DNA from: Luteimonas rhizosphaericola
GTDB lineage: Bacteria; Pseudomonadota; Gammaproteobacteria; Xanthomonadales; Xanthomonadaceae
Reading direction: 5' to 3'
Assembly: GCF_029888045.1 (NCBI RefSeq)
Contig: NZ_JARXRN010000015.1
Location: 1 to 64,000, forward strand
Length of the DNA stretch: 64,000 nt
The position numbers and the translations under genes were made by a program. The number at the start of each line of letters is the position of its first letter. Within the stretch, counting starts at the first letter, position 1. Below the pieces are notes generated by a model, which saw only the letters and a program-made list of their open reading frames with translations, was not told the DNA's origin and made no database searches. This document shows, one piece after another, positions 54,848 through 64,000 of the stretch.

Positions 54848-54860
54848 TTGGATAAAAGCA

Positions 54861-54892
54861 AAAAGCCCCGCAGAAATGCGGGGCTTTTTTTT
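54861..54892 (+). terminator. Strong terminator of the hupB-tRNA-Val-tRNA-Asp unit
   Basis: Stem AAAAGCCCCGCA / TGCGGGGCTTTT with a GAAA tetraloop, followed by more T residues, 13 bp after tRNA-Asp. This is a textbook rho-independent terminator. Confidence 0.92.
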
Positions 54893-55062
54893 GTCCGGCG
54901 TCGACCCGGTTTGCCGTCCGTCGCGGCTTTCGACGGCCCCTCCGGCAGCGCCGTCCGGACCATTCGCCGCGGCCGCTCCCCGGCTCTGGCCTGGCGCTCC
55001 GCCGCGCCTGCCTGCCGCCATGCGGTTAAACTGTGCGGCTACGTCCCACAGCCGCCTCGCCC

Positions 55063-57039
55063 ATGCTGCAGACCCTGCGAGAAAAGATGTCCGGCTGGAT
55101 CGCGATCGTCATCGTCGCGCTCCTCGCCATCCCGTTCGCCTTCTTCGGCATGGAGCAGTACCTGTTCCAGAGCGGCTCCAACTACGCGGCCAAGGTCGAG
55201 GTGCAGCCATCGTGGTGGCGTTCGGCGCCGGACTGGTGGCTGGTGCGCAAGTTCGCCTGGGAGTCGGTGGAAGTCACGCCGGAGGAGTTCCGCGAGGCGT
55301 TCGAGAACGAGCGCCAGCGGCGGCGGCAGGTGGAGGGCGAGCGGTTCGATGCACGCGCGTTCGAGTCGCCCGAGGCCAAGCGCGAGGTGCTCGAGGCGCT
55401 GATCGACCGCCGGGTCATGCAGCTGGCCGCGCAGCGCGACGGCATGGTGGTCGGCGATACCCGCGTGCGCGAGGCGATCAACGGCATCCCTGCGTTCCAG
55501 GTCGACGGCGAGTTCGACCAGCAGCGCTACCTGCTGACGCTGCAGTCGCAGGGCTACACGCCGCAGGGGTTCCAGGAAATGGTGCGCGACGACCTGCAGG
55601 CCTCGCTGCTCGCCGGCCAGGTGGCGCGTTCGGCGTTCACCACCCCCGGCGAAACCGAGCGCATGATGCGGCTGCTCGGCGAGCGCCGCGACGTGTCGTT
55701 CGTGGTGCTGCCGGCGCCGGCGCCCGACACGGGTGCGGTCAGCGCGCAGGACATCCAGGCCTGGTACGAGGCGCACCGCGCCGAGTATCGCGCGCCCGAG
55801 CGGGTGACGCTGGAGTACGTGGAGATCGACGCCGGCGCGCTGCCCGCCGTCGCGGCCCCCGACGAAGCGGCACTGCGCCAGCGCTACGAGCAGGAGAGGG
55901 CCCGCTTCGTGGAGCCCGAGCAGCGGCTGGTCTCGCACATCCTGGTGCCGCTGGCCGAAGATGCCGACGAGGCGGCGCAGGCGCAGGCGCGCGAGAAGGC
56001 TGCCGCGCTCGCGGCGCAGGCGCGCCAGGATGGCGCCGACTTCGCGGCGCTCGCGCGCGCCAACCCCGGCGATCCCGGGTCTGCCGAGAATGGCGGCGAC
56101 CTGGGCTGGATCCGCCAGGACGGCAGCATGGTCAAGCCGTTCGAGGACGCGGTGTTCGCCGCGCAGGCGGGCACCGTCTCCGAGCCCGTGCGCAGCCCCT
56201 TCGGTTGGCACGTGATCCAGGTGCGCGAGGTGCGCAGCGGACAGCAGGTGCCGTTCGAGCAGGTGCGCGAGACCCTGGCGACCGAAGCGGCGCAGGCCGA
56301 ACGCGAACGCGCGTTCAACGACCTGGTGGGCGCGTTCGTCGACCAGGTCTACCGCAACCCGACCGAACTCGCGGCCGCCGCCGCGCAGGCGAAGCTCGAG
56401 GTGCGCACCGCCGGGCCGATCGCGCGGGGCGAGGGGGAGGGCGTGGTGGCGCTGCCCGCCGTGCAGCGCGCGGCGTTTTCCGAAAGCCTGATCCAGGACG
56501 GCACGGTCAGCGATCCGATCGAGATCGACCAGGACCGCAGCGTCGTGATCCGCGTCACCCGGCACGAGCCGGCGCGCGCGCTCACCGTCGGCGAGGCGCG
56601 CGAACAGGTGGTCGCGGCCATCCGCGCCGACCGCGCGCGCAAGGCGGTCGAGGCCGAGGCCGACGCGCTGGTCGAGCAGGTCGCCGCGGGCGAGGCGCTG
56701 CAGGCCCTGGCCGATGCGCGTTCGCTCCAGGTGCGCGACGTGCAGGGCGTGCCACGCGGGGCGCCGGTGCCGGACGCGACGGCGACGGAGGCGTATTTCA
56801 AGGCGCCGGTTCCGGCCGAAGGCAAGGTCTCGCCCGGCAAGGTGGCGCTGGACGACGGCAGCGTGGTGGTGTTCGCGGTGCAGAAGGTCACGCCGGGCGA
56901 CGTCGCCGAGGCGGAAGAGGCCGAGCGCGACATGTTCCGCGAGCAGATGGCCGCGCTGACCGGTCGCGAGGATGCCGACACGCTGCTGCGCGCCTTGCGC
57001 CGGCAGATGAAGGTCACGGTGCTGGAGTCGAATCTGTAG
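55063..57039 (+). CDS. ppiD: Periplasmic folding chaperone / parvulin-like PpiD
   Basis: A 658-residue protein: cytoplasmic tip, one membrane span (WIAIVIVALLAIPFAFFGMEQYLF, ~residues 12-35), then a SurA-like periplasmic helical domain. A parvulin PPIase domain follows (about 285-375: RLVSHILVPLAEDADEAAQAQA...DFAALARANPGDPGSAENGGDLGWI...FGWHVIQVREVR), and a long C-terminal helical region. It assists outer membrane and secreted proteins leaving SecYEG. ATG at 55063 gives the standard MLQTLREK start. Confidence 0.94.
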   Translation: MLQTLREKMSGWIAIVIVALLAIPFAFFGMEQYLFQSGSNYAAKVEVQPSWWRSAPDWWLVRKFAWESVEVTPEEFREAFENERQRRRQVEGERFDARAFESPEAKREVLEALIDRRVMQLAAQRDGMVVGDTRVREAINGIPAFQVDGEFDQQRYLLTLQSQGYTPQGFQEMVRDDLQASLLAGQVARSAFTTPGETERMMRLLGERRDVSFVVLPAPAPDTGAVSAQDIQAWYEAHRAEYRAPERVTLEYVEIDAGALPAVAAPDEAALRQRYEQERARFVEPEQRLVSHILVPLAEDADEAAQAQAREKAAALAAQARQDGADFAALARANPGDPGSAENGGDLGWIRQDGSMVKPFEDAVFAAQAGTVSEPVRSPFGWHVIQVREVRSGQQVPFEQVRETLATEAAQAERERAFNDLVGAFVDQVYRNPTELAAAAAQAKLEVRTAGPIARGEGEGVVALPAVQRAAFSESLIQDGTVSDPIEIDQDRSVVIRVTRHEPARALTVGEAREQVVAAIRADRARKAVEAEADALVEQVAAGEALQALADARSLQVRDVQGVPRGAPVPDATATEAYFKAPVPAEGKVSPGKVALDDGSVVVFAVQKVTPGDVAEAEEAERDMFREQMAALTGREDADTLLRALRRQMKVTVLESNL

Positions 57040-57065
57040 CGGCCCGGCGGCAGATTCCGCTCCGA

Positions 57066-57095
57066 AAAAAAGCCCGGCCATGGCCGGGCTTTTTT
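57066..57095. terminator. Bidirectional terminator between ppiD and fabI
   Basis: Perfect 15-bp palindromic arms: AAAAAAGCCCGGCCA and TGGCCGGGCTTTTTT meeting at 57080/57081. T-runs on both strands make it functional for ppiD and, in the reverse sense, for the convergent fabI. Confidence 0.9.
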
Positions 57096-57189
57096 CTTTG
57101 CGCGGGCGATGGCCGAAGCAGGATCCGCGGCGCCAGCGGCGTGTCCGCCGCAGTGCGCGCGGTGCGCGCCTGCGCCGGAGCGGGGCGGG

Positions 57190-57987
57190 CTACTCGCTCT
57201 CGTCGAGCCCGGTCATGCCGAGGATGTTGTAGCCCCCATCGACGTAGGTGACTTCGCCGGTGATGCCCGAGGCCAGGTCCGAGCACAGGAACGCGGCCGC
57301 ATTGCCCACGTCCTCGATCGTCACCGTGCGGCGGATCGGCGCATTGGCCTCGACGTGGCCGAGGATCTTGCGGAAGCCACCGATCCCGGCGGCTGCCAGG
57401 GTCTTGATCGGCCCGGCCGAGATCGCGTTGACGCGGATGCCTTCCGGCCCGAGGTTGAACGCGAGATAGCGCACGCTGGCCTCGAGCGCCGCCTTGGCCA
57501 CCCCCATCACGTTGTAGCTCTGCAGCGCGCGCTCGGCGCCGAGGTAGCTCAGGGTCAGGATCGCGCCCTGGCGGCCCTGCATCAGAGGACGCGCGCCCCT
57601 GGCCAGCGCCGACAGCGAATAGGCCGAGATGTCGTGGGCCATGGCGAAGTTCTCGCGCGTCAGCCCGTCGAGGAACCCGCCGGCGATCGCCTCGCGCGGA
57701 GCGTAGGCGATGGCGTGGATCAGGATGTCGAAGCCGTCGGGCCAATGCTGGCCGAGGGCCGCGAACAGGGCGTCGATCTGGGCGTCGTCGGTGACGTCGA
57801 GCGGGAACGACGGTCCGCCGCCGAGCTTGGCCGCGACCTCTTCCACCCGCGATTTCAGCTTCTCGTTCTGGTAGCTGAAGGCCAGTTCGGCGCCCTCGCG
57901 GTGCATGGCCTCGGCGATGCCGTTGGCGATCGAACGCTGGCTGGCGATGCCGGTGATGAGTGCGCGCTTGCCTTGCAGGAAACCCAT
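57190..57987 (-). CDS. fabI: Enoyl-ACP reductase (NADH)
   Basis: A 265-residue short-chain dehydrogenase of the FabI type, which reduces enoyl-ACP in the last step of fatty-acid elongation. It begins [40 protein letters not shown]. The catalytic Tyr and Lys are in [33 protein letters not shown], and [58 protein letters not shown] is typical. This is the triclosan-sensitive class by sequence. It converges with ppiD. Confidence 0.95.
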   Translation of the reverse strand: MGFLQGKRALITGIASQRSIANGIAEAMHREGAELAFSYQNEKLKSRVEEVAAKLGGGPSFPLDVTDDAQIDALFAALGQHWPDGFDILIHAIAYAPREAIAGGFLDGLTRENFAMAHDISAYSLSALARGARPLMQGRQGAILTLSYLGAERALQSYNVMGVAKAALEASVRYLAFNLGPEGIRVNAISAGPIKTLAAAGIGGFRKILGHVEANAPIRRTVTIEDVGNAAAFLCSDLASGITGEVTYVDGGYNILGMTGLDESE

Positions 57988-58013
57988 GGAGAACTCGCGA
58001 TGTGGACCGGTCG

Positions 58014-59408
58014 CTATTCTGCCACGGTGCCCGCGGCAGCCCCCGGGTCGGATCCTGCCGGGTCGATCTGCAGCTCCATGCCCGGCCGCAGGACGCCGCG
58101 CGCATCCAGGCCGTTGCGCGCGAGCAACGCGTCCACGCGCACGCCGTAGCGTGCCGCGATGCGCCAGGCGGACTCGCCGCGGGCCACCACGTGGGTGCGC
58201 GCGGCCGGTTCGACGTGGGCGGAGGCGTCGGCCATCGCGTCGGACAGATCGTCGACGCCAAGCGCGCGCGCCGGCGCCTGCACGGGCGCGGCGCCCGCCG
58301 GCGGATGCGCCGCGAGCAGGGCCTGGGCCTGGACGGACGGCAACAGCACGCGTGCCCGGTCGCCAGCCGAACGCGCCAGGCGGCCATCAGCGAATACCGG
58401 GTTGAGCCGGCGCAGCTGGGCGACGTCGGCGCCGTGGCGCCGTGCGATTCCGTCGAGCGAGGCCAACTGCACCGGCACGTCGGCTGCGGCCAGCACCGGC
58501 ACCGGTCGGTCGAGCGCCTGCAGCCAGGCGTCGCGATCCTCGGACTCCTCAAGCAGGCAGGACAGCGCATGCAGCTTGCGCACGTAGGACAGGCTGATCG
58601 CCGGCATCGGCAGGCTCGCGGGATCGGCGTCGGCCGGGCGCTGGCCGGCGCGGCGAAGGGCGCCCAGCAGCCGGTACTCACCGGCGTTGTAGGCCATCAC
58701 CGCCAGCCGCCAGTCGCCGGCGAACATGCCGTGCAGGGTCTTGAGGTAGCGCACCGCCGCCTCGGTGGACTCCACCGGCGACAGCCGCCCGTCGTAACCG
58801 GCGCGCACCGGCACCTTGTGGTTGCGCGCGGTGAGCGAGATGAACTGCCACAGCCCGGCCGGGCCCTGGGACGAGCGGGCGCCGGGGCGGTAGCCGCTCT
58901 CGACGAACGGGATCAGGGCGAATTCGGTCGGCAGGTGGGCCTCGCGCAGCCGGTCGACCACGTAGCCGAACAGCGGCAGCACATCGCTGCCGGGGGAGGC
59001 GAGCTGCGCGGGTGCGTTGGCGAAATGGTGCCGCCAGCGATCGCTGGCGCCGGGCTCGCAGACCGGATCGGCGAGGCCGTCGCGGAAGCTGCGGTAGATC
59101 TCGATCCCGCTGCGCATGCCCGGCGGCGCCGGCGACGCCGCGACGGCGTCGCGCATGGAGTCGCCGGCAGGCGACGGCGCCGGACCGGTCGCCGCCGTGT
59201 CCGCGGCGGCGGGCAACCCGGCCGACGCCGGGGCCGTCGGGGCCGCGGCGCGCTGCGGGTCGGCGCCCGCACCGCCTGCTTCGTCGGCGGCCGCCAGCAG
59301 TGGCGCATCGGCGCCTGGCGCGGGCGCGGCCGGCTTCTCGCTCGCGCCGGCTGGTCCGGCCAGCGCCCACAGCAGCGCCAGACCGGCCGTGAGTCCCCGC
59401 GCCCTCAT
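58014..59408 (-). CDS. mltD: Membrane-bound lytic murein transglycosylase (MltD-like)
   Basis: A 464-residue envelope protein with a signal peptide ([23 protein letters not shown]) and a ~75-residue Ala/Pro-rich linker. The SLT lysozyme-like domain has its catalytic Glu in [25 protein letters not shown] and [16 protein letters not shown] LysM peptidoglycan-binding repeat ends the protein ([31 protein letters not shown]). The start overlaps the gloB stop by 4 bp. No lipobox is seen, so membrane anchoring is not assured. Confidence 0.9.
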   Translation of the reverse strand: MRARGLTAGLALLWALAGPAGASEKPAAPAPGADAPLLAAADEAGGAGADPQRAAAPTAPASAGLPAAADTAATGPAPSPAGDSMRDAVAASPAPPGMRSGIEIYRSFRDGLADPVCEPGASDRWRHHFANAPAQLASPGSDVLPLFGYVVDRLREAHLPTEFALIPFVESGYRPGARSSQGPAGLWQFISLTARNHKVPVRAGYDGRLSPVESTEAAVRYLKTLHGMFAGDWRLAVMAYNAGEYRLLGALRRAGQRPADADPASLPMPAISLSYVRKLHALSCLLEESEDRDAWLQALDRPVPVLAAADVPVQLASLDGIARRHGADVAQLRRLNPVFADGRLARSAGDRARVLLPSVQAQALLAAHPPAGAAPVQAPARALGVDDLSDAMADASAHVEPAARTHVVARGESAWRIAARYGVRVDALLARNGLDARGVLRPGMELQIDPAGSDPGAAAGTVAE

Positions 59409-60169
59409 GCGCGGAAGCCGTCCTTCCAGCGCCGCAATTCGGCGAAGGCCTCGATCCGGTCCCCGGCGGCCCCCGGTGCGCGCGCGGCCACGGCCGCGCG
59501 CACGGCAGGCGCGTCGATGCGCAGGAACGGGTTGCAGGCGCGCTCCTCGCCCAGGGTCGAAGGCAGGGTGGGCAGGGCGTGGTCGCGCATCGTGGTGGCC
59601 TTTGCATGGCGGCGCCGCAGCGCCGCATTGTCGGGGTCGACCACCCGCGCGAAGGCGGCGTTGGCCAGCGTGTACTCGTGCCCGCAGCAGACCAGGGTCG
59701 GGTCGGGCAGGGCGGCCAGCCGGTCGAGGGAGCCCAGCATGTCGCGGGGCGTACCTTCGAACAGCCGACCACAGCCGAGGCTGAACAAGGTGTCGCCCGA
59801 GAACAAGAGGCCATGGCCGTGGAATGCGATGTGGCTCACGGTATGCCCCGGCGTGGCCAGCACCTCGAACGCCCAGCGGCCCGCCGTGACCCGGTCCCCG
59901 TCACCCACGCGGTGGTCGGCATGGCCGATCCGCGGGTCCGCCGGGGCGTGGACCGGCGTGCCGGGCCAATGCGCCACCAGGGCGGACACGCCGCCGATGT
60001 GGTCGGCGTGGTGGTGGGTCAGCAGGATCGCGCGGGGTGGCGGGCGGTCGCCGCAGGCGGCGAGGACGGGGTCGGCGTCGCCGGGATCGACCAGCAGCCA
60101 GTCGCCGTCGTCGTCCGCCAGCGACCAGATGTAGTTGTCGGAGAGGGCCGGGATCGGGGTCGGCTGCAT
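59405..60169 (-). CDS. gloB: Hydroxyacylglutathione hydrolase (glyoxalase II)
   Basis: A 254-residue metallo-beta-lactamase-fold enzyme: LSDNYIWSLADDDGDWLLVDPGDADPVL, the metal motif LTHHHADHIGG (THxHxDH), TPGHTVSHIAF, FSGDTLFSLGCGRLFEGTP and the C-terminal substrate-binding domain (CGHEYTLANAAFARVVDPDNAALRRR...LGEERACNPFLRID). It hydrolyses S-lactoylglutathione from methylglyoxal detoxification. It is transcribed divergently from the methyltransferase; gloB-methyltransferase-rnhA-dnaQ is a conserved neighbourhood in this group. Confidence 0.95.
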   Translation of the reverse strand: MQPTPIPALSDNYIWSLADDDGDWLLVDPGDADPVLAACGDRPPPRAILLTHHHADHIGGVSALVAHWPGTPVHAPADPRIGHADHRVGDGDRVTAGRWAFEVLATPGHTVSHIAFHGHGLLFSGDTLFSLGCGRLFEGTPRDMLGSLDRLAALPDPTLVCCGHEYTLANAAFARVVDPDNAALRRRHAKATTMRDHALPTLPSTLGEERACNPFLRIDAPAVRAAVAARAPGAAGDRIEAFAELRRWKDGFRA

Positions 60170-60190
60170 CGGGTCCGGGTCCGGTGAACC

Positions 60191-60196
60191 TATAGA
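60191..60196 (+). promoter_or_regulatory. -10-like TATAGA at the methyltransferase start
   Basis: TATAGA (60191-60196) sits just before two ATGs (60197 and 60206). Transcription would begin about 60203-60206, at or just before the second ATG, implying a leaderless or near-leaderless message. No clear -35 was identified. Confidence 0.4.
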
Positions 60197-60205
60197 ATGG
60201 CGACC

Positions 60206-60871
60206 ATGCCCGCTCTTCTCCCGGCCCGTCAAACCGGCCCCGACCCGCACGCCTGGTTCCGGTCCGACCCGGGGCGGGCGGTGCTGGACAGCGAACGGGA
60301 CACCGTCGCCCATGCATTGACCGACCGGCCCGGCCTGCCCTGGCTGTGGTGCGGTCCGGTCGCCCAGCCGGTCCCGGAGTCCGCCGGGCGCGGCCTGTGC
60401 CTGCACCCGGATGCGTCCGGGCAATGGTCCGGTCCGGTCGCCTGCGCGCTGCCGCTGCCCCTGCCCAGCGAAGCCTTCGGTGCGGTGGTGCTGCAGCACG
60501 TGGCGCGACCATCCGGGCCATGCGGGGCCGATCTGCTGGACGAGGCGGCGCGCCTGCTGGTGAACGGCGGCCGGCTGTGGCTGTTCGTCCTCAACCCGCT
60601 GGCGCCCTACCGCTGGCGCTGGCGCGGCAGCGGCCTCACCGCCCTGGAACCGCTGTCCTGGCGCAAGCGGTTGCGCCAGGCCGGCCTGGCGCCCGAGCCC
60701 GTGTCGCAGGGGCTCGGTCCGACCTGGGGGGTGCAGGTGGCATCCCAGGCGCAGCAGGGCGCCGGCCTGCGCGCGGGCTACCTGCTGCGTGCGGAGAAGC
60801 GGGCGATCCCGCTGACCCCGGTGCGGCAGCGGCGCGCGCTGCCGATGCCCACCGGCGCCGCCGCCGCATGA
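60206..60871 (+). CDS. SAM-dependent methyltransferase-like protein
   Basis: A 221-residue protein (from the ATG at 60206; 60197 is the alternative) with a degenerate class-I methyltransferase fold: [56 protein letters not shown], then [11 protein letters not shown] and a basic tail. The usual glycine-rich SAM loop (motif I) is not obvious. It resembles proteins annotated as class I SAM methyltransferase beside rnhA and gloB. Its stop overlaps the rnhA start by 4 bp. Substrate unknown. Confidence 0.7.
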   Translation: MPALLPARQTGPDPHAWFRSDPGRAVLDSERDTVAHALTDRPGLPWLWCGPVAQPVPESAGRGLCLHPDASGQWSGPVACALPLPLPSEAFGAVVLQHVARPSGPCGADLLDEAARLLVNGGRLWLFVLNPLAPYRWRWRGSGLTALEPLSWRKRLRQAGLAPEPVSQGLGPTWGVQVASQAQQGAGLRAGYLLRAEKRAIPLTPVRQRRALPMPTGAAAA

Positions 60872-61341
60872 GCGAGGTCGGGATTCACACGGACGGGGCG
60901 TGCCTCGGCAACCCGGGCCCGGGAGGCTGGGCCGCGCTGCTGCGCTATGGCGACAAGGAGCGCGAGGTGGTCGGCGGCGAACCGCTGACCACCAACAACC
61001 GCATGGAGCTGATGGCCGCGATCGCCGCGCTGGAAACGCTCAGCCGGCCCTGCGAGGTGGTGCTCTACACCGACTCGCAGTACGTGCGCCAGGGCATCAC
61101 CCAGTGGATGCCGAACTGGGTCCGGCGCAACTGGCGCACCGCCGGCGGCGACCCCGTGAAGAACCGCGACCTGTGGGAACGCCTGCACGCGGCCTGCCAG
61201 CGCCACGCCATCGACTGGCGCTGGGTGAAGGGCCACTCCGGCGATCCCGACAACGAGCGCGTCGACGTGCTCGCGCGCGACGAGGCGATGCGCCAGCGCG
61301 CCGCCGCGGCCGTCTCCGCGCCCGCGATGCGGCACGGCTGA
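60868..61341 (+). CDS. rnhA: Ribonuclease HI
   Basis: A 157-residue enzyme degrading the RNA strand of RNA-DNA hybrids. All four catalytic acidic residues are present: Asp9 ([14 protein letters not shown]), Glu47 ([10 protein letters not shown]), Asp69 ([10 protein letters not shown]) and Asp133 (ERVDVLARD), with [11 protein letters not shown]. It is coupled to the methyltransferase gene upstream and followed by dnaQ at 54 bp. Confidence 0.96.
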   Translation: MSEVGIHTDGACLGNPGPGGWAALLRYGDKEREVVGGEPLTTNNRMELMAAIAALETLSRPCEVVLYTDSQYVRQGITQWMPNWVRRNWRTAGGDPVKNRDLWERLHAACQRHAIDWRWVKGHSGDPDNERVDVLARDEAMRQRAAAAVSAPAMRHG

Positions 61342-61395
61342 CACGACTCCCCGGCGCACCCCGCGCGCCCGACCGACCGATTCCCGGAACCGACC

Positions 61396-62130
61396 ATGCG
61401 CCACATCATCCTCGACACCGAAACCACCGGCCTGGAATGGCGCAAGGGCAATCGCGTGGTCGAGATCGGCTGCATCGAACTGGTCGAGCGCCGGCCGACC
61501 GGCCGCACGTTCCACCGCTACCTCAACCCCGGACGCGAATTCGAGCCCGGGGCGCAGGAAGTGACCGGCCTGACCCTGGAGTTCCTGGCCGACAAGCCGA
61601 GATTCGGCGAGGTGGCGGACGAGTTCCTCGCGTTCGTCGACGGCGCGGAACTGGTGATCCACAACGCCGCGTTCGACATGGGGTTCCTGGAACACGAACT
61701 GTCGCTGCTCGGCGAGCGCTATGGTCGCCTGCGCGATCGCGTGACCGTGCTCGATTCGCTGGAACTGGCGCGCCAGCGCTATCCGGGCCAGCGCAATTCG
61801 CTTGACGCCCTGTGCCGCCGCCTGGGCGTGGACAACTCCCACCGCCAGCTGCACGGGGCGCTGCTCGACGCCCAGCTGCTGGCCGAGGCCTGGCTGGCGC
61901 TGACCGCCGGGCAGGGCGAGATCGGGTTCGCCGCGCCCGAGCGGGGCACGGCCGCCGGCAGGACCGTGGTGCCGGTGGCGCCGTCGGGACCGCGTCCGGT
62001 GCTGGTCGTACCCGAAGAGGACCGCGCGCTGCACCTGGCGCGGGTGGAGGCGATCCGCGGCAGGGCCGGGCGCAGCCTGTGGGACCTGGTCGAGTCGGGC
62101 GACGGGCCGGCGGTGGCCGCCACCGCCTGA
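61396..62130 (+). CDS. dnaQ: DNA polymerase III epsilon subunit (3'-5' exonuclease)
   Basis: A 244-residue DEDDh exonuclease that proofreads for the polymerase III core. Exo I DTETTG (Asp7, Glu9), exo II HNAAFDMGFLEHEL and exo III H-x-A-L-x-D (LHGALLDAQLLAE) are intact. The C-terminal tail (~residues 180-244) is Pro/Arg-rich and probably holds the alpha-subunit contact. It sits after rnhA, a typical gammaproteobacterial pairing. Confidence 0.95.
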   Translation: MRHIILDTETTGLEWRKGNRVVEIGCIELVERRPTGRTFHRYLNPGREFEPGAQEVTGLTLEFLADKPRFGEVADEFLAFVDGAELVIHNAAFDMGFLEHELSLLGERYGRLRDRVTVLDSLELARQRYPGQRNSLDALCRRLGVDNSHRQLHGALLDAQLLAEAWLALTAGQGEIGFAAPERGTAAGRTVVPVAPSGPRPVLVVPEEDRALHLARVEAIRGRAGRSLWDLVESGDGPAVAATA

Positions 62131-62160
62131 GCGTGGCGCGGTGTGCGCGACCGCAGCGCG

Positions 62161-62865
62161 TCAGTGGCTGCGGACCAGCACCACGGTGACGTTGTCCGAG
62201 CCGCCGCCGTCGAGCGCGGCGGCGACCAGGCCGTCGACGCATTCCTGGGCGCTGCACTCGGTGTGCGCCAGCACCCGCGAAATGCCGCCGTCGTCGACCT
62301 CCTCGGTCAGCCCGTCGCTGCACAGCAGCAGTTGCGAGCCCGGGGCCAGTTCGCCCGACAGGGTTTCGACATTGAGCGCCTGCGGCTCGGTCACGCCGAG
62401 CGCCTGGGTGACGACGTTGCGGTGCGGGTGGCTGCGGGCCTGGTCGAGGCTGATCGCGCCCTGGGCGATGAGCTCCTGCACGTAGCTGTGGTCGTGCGAG
62501 AGCTGGGCGAGCTTGCCGTCGCGCCACAGGTAGGCGCGGCTGTCGCCGACCCAGGCCACCTCGAAGCGGTTGCCGACCACGCGCGCGGCGACGACCGTCG
62601 TGCCCATCGGCAAGGCGTCGTTGCGCTGGCGCGAGGCGCGGATGATCTCCTCGTCCGCGATCCGGATCGCCTGCGACAGCGGCGTGCCCTGGCGGATCTC
62701 GCGCACGATCGTCTCGCGCGCAAGCGCGCTGGCGACTTCCCCGTATTCGTGGCCGCCCATGCCGTCGGCCACCAGCCACAGCCCCAGCTCGCTGTCGCCG
62801 TAATAGGTGTCTTCATTCAGTTCGCGGCGCAGACCGACGTGGGTCAGGTGTCCGAATTCGATCAT
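62161..62865 (-). CDS. PP2C family serine/threonine protein phosphatase
   Basis: A 234-residue phosphatase with the metal-binding motifs of bacterial PPM/PP2C: ELNEDTYYGD, LVADGMGGHEYGEVAS, WVGDSRAYLWRDGKL, LLLCSDGLTEEVDDGGI and GGGSDNVTVVLVR. It acts on phospho-Ser/Thr proteins; the partner kinase is not in the window. Close relatives are PrpC-like or Stp1 proteins. ATG at 62865 gives the natural N-terminus. It converges with dnaQ. Confidence 0.93.
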   Translation of the reverse strand: MIEFGHLTHVGLRRELNEDTYYGDSELGLWLVADGMGGHEYGEVASALARETIVREIRQGTPLSQAIRIADEEIIRASRQRNDALPMGTTVVAARVVGNRFEVAWVGDSRAYLWRDGKLAQLSHDHSYVQELIAQGAISLDQARSHPHRNVVTQALGVTEPQALNVETLSGELAPGSQLLLCSDGLTEEVDDGGISRVLAHTECSAQECVDGLVAAALDGGGSDNVTVVLVRSH

Positions 62866-63037
62866 GCGTAACCCGGCGGCTGCGGGCGGACTCGTGGCTC
62901 TTGGGTCAGTGAACGCGGAAACCCGGAGGGGCAGGTCAGGCGGATGCACGTGTCGGGGCGGCGGACGGTGCGGGGGAGGCGCCAAGCTAGCAGGCCGGCG
63001 GTGAACGCGCGATGCGCGCGCGGAGGCCGGCGCGCGT

Positions 63038-64000
63038 TCAGGGCTGCAGGACCAGCGCGTGCCGCGCCGGGCCGGGCAGGAATGGCGACGCGCGGCCGTG
63101 GACCCAGTCGTCGTGCCCGGCGCCCCAGAACGGCGAGAGCGGATGGCCGCTCTGGCCGCCAGGCATATGCAGGATACCGTCGGCTTCGCGACCGGGCGCG
63201 ACCACCATCCGTTGCGAGGCGCCGAAGGACGGCCCCTGCACCCGCGGCATCATCGCGTCGCCCGGCAGGCGGTCGGCCGGCATGCACAGCAGCCGCTTGC
63301 CGAAGGGCACGGCGCCCGCGAGCGGATGGCAGATCGCCGCGGTGTTGCGTTCGCCCCAGCTGCGCGCGTGCAGCGGGCCGGCGGCCGAGAGTTCGTCGTG
63401 GACCTCGCGCGCGGCGTCGGCGAACAGCGCCGGCCAGCTGTCGAACGCGCGCGGCAACAGGTGTGCCGGCCGCTGTTCCACCAGCGGCCAGGCGACGCCC
63501 TCGAACTGGGGCAGGTCGGGCATGACGAAGTCATCGCCAAGGGAAGTGCGCGCGGGCGCGGTGAGCCCGTCGAGTAGGCGCGCATGCACCGCCTGGCGCC
63601 AGGCGCGCACGATGCGGTAGCCGGCCGAGTCGACGCTGGCGCGGCCGGTCCAGTCGGCGGTCGCGTCGGCGAGCGCGCGCAACGGTGCCGGCGCTCCCTG
63701 TTCGGACGCGAGCGACCGCAGCAGGTCGCGCCAGCGGGCCATCAGCAGGGCGCGGTCGTCGAGCTGGATGGCGAGCAGGTCGGCCTCGGAGAATCGTTGC
63801 CGTTCACGGAGGCGATCGCGGATCTGGCGCTGGCGCGCGCCGAGCGCGTAGCCGCCGTCGCCGATGCGCGCCAGCGCCTCGCCGGACACCACGCGGGCGT
63901 TCGCGGTCCACAGGCGGTCGGCGGCCGGGGAGCGGACGACGGGCGTGGCGTCGGCCGCATTCGGCCAGGGGGCGCAAGGCGGCGCGGCGTCAGCCGGGGG
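63038..64000 (-). CDS. Penicillin acylase family protein, C-terminal part
   Basis: The last ~320 residues of a larger Ntn-hydrolase precursor; the frame stays open to the window end, so the rest lies outside. Family hallmarks: RLWTANARVVSGEALARIGDGGYALGARQRQIRDRL, WGERNTAAICHPLAGAVPF, and the closing SFGASQRMVVAPGREADGILHMPGGQSGHPLSPFWGAGHDDWVHGRASPFLPGPARHALVLQP. Such enzymes hydrolyse N-acyl bonds (penicillins, acyl-homoserine lactones). The catalytic Ser lies upstream of the window, so substrate class cannot be judged. Confidence 0.9.
   Translation of the reverse strand, partial: PPADAAPPCAPWPNAADATPVVRSPAADRLWTANARVVSGEALARIGDGGYALGARQRQIRDRLRERQRFSEADLLAIQLDDRALLMARWRDLLRSLASEQGAPAPLRALADATADWTGRASVDSAGYRIVRAWRQAVHARLLDGLTAPARTSLGDDFVMPDLPQFEGVAWPLVEQRPAHLLPRAFDSWPALFADAAREVHDELSAAGPLHARSWGERNTAAICHPLAGAVPFGKRLLCMPADRLPGDAMMPRVQGPSFGASQRMVVAPGREADGILHMPGGQSGHPLSPFWGAGHDDWVHGRASPFLPGPARHALVLQP

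Overview
The window is a very GC-rich chromosomal segment of a gammaproteobacterium of the Xanthomonadaceae/Lysobacteraceae type (Lysobacter, Luteimonas, Stenotrophomonas or Xanthomonas relatives). This rests on the gene order tig-clpP-clpX-lon-hupB-tRNAs-ppiD-fabI, the gloB-methyltransferase-rnhA-dnaQ block, phoBR joined to ppk-ppx, a creBCD cluster, and a DUF2007 'pathogenicity-like' protein next to tesB. Genus assignment is inference. No transposase, integrase, phage module, rRNA or CRISPR array was found. The window is mostly core genome with a few accessory islets.

Layout. 1-10 kb: a decayed LuxR-type regulator end and a degenerate second copy of it, a membrane-anchored SRPBCC protein, a DUF423 membrane protein and an AlkA-like glycosylase. 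A minus-strand M15 peptidase, two small proteins and a compact SPFH cassette follow; the cassette (42-aa membrane peptide, SPFH protein, small membrane protein, ribbon-helix-helix regulator) has a promoter overlapped by two copies of TTGATATCAA. Then come purT, a lipoprotein phosphatase/nuclease and bpt. 10-22 kb: an EF-hand secreted protein; an operon of tesB, a DUF2007 protein and an ECF sigma factor with a membrane C-terminus; MOSC protein-hydrolase-rlmKL; and a mirror-image pair of modules, each a pirin followed by a small secreted protein. 22-34 kb: a histidine phosphatase, a ChaB-like protein, mfd, rlmJ, creBCD with a cre-tag in front of creD, an acetyltransferase-nitrilase pair, and a glycosyltransferase overlapping a PAP2 phosphatase. 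34-46 kb: phoB-phoR-ppk-ppx with a three-repeat Pho box before phoB, then bepA, a glutaredoxin coupled to an AhpD-like protein, an NAD-type isocitrate dehydrogenase, an NhaC-type antiporter and a Bax-inhibitor-1 protein. 46.8-47.7 kb: tRNA-Pro, -Arg, -His, -Lys and -Leu; the 3' end and terminator of tRNA-Lys are repeated 174 bp downstream. 48-64 kb: the proteostasis block (tig, clpP, clpX, lon with a sigma-32-like promoter, hupB), tRNA-Val and tRNA-Asp, ppiD, fabI, mltD, gloB, a methyltransferase, rnhA, dnaQ, a PP2C phosphatase and the C-terminal part of a penicillin acylase.

How the genes work together. PhoB/PhoR sense phosphate, and the kinase and phosphatase that store and release it as polyphosphate follow in the same overlapping gene chain. 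CreB/CreC probably drive creD through the cre-tag. Trigger factor, ClpXP, Lon and PpiD form a folding and proteolysis cluster. The features that fit standard annotation least well are the SPFH cassette and its operator, the mirrored pirin/secreted-protein locus with its pirin fossil, the membrane-fused sigma factor, and the duplicated tRNA-Lys end.
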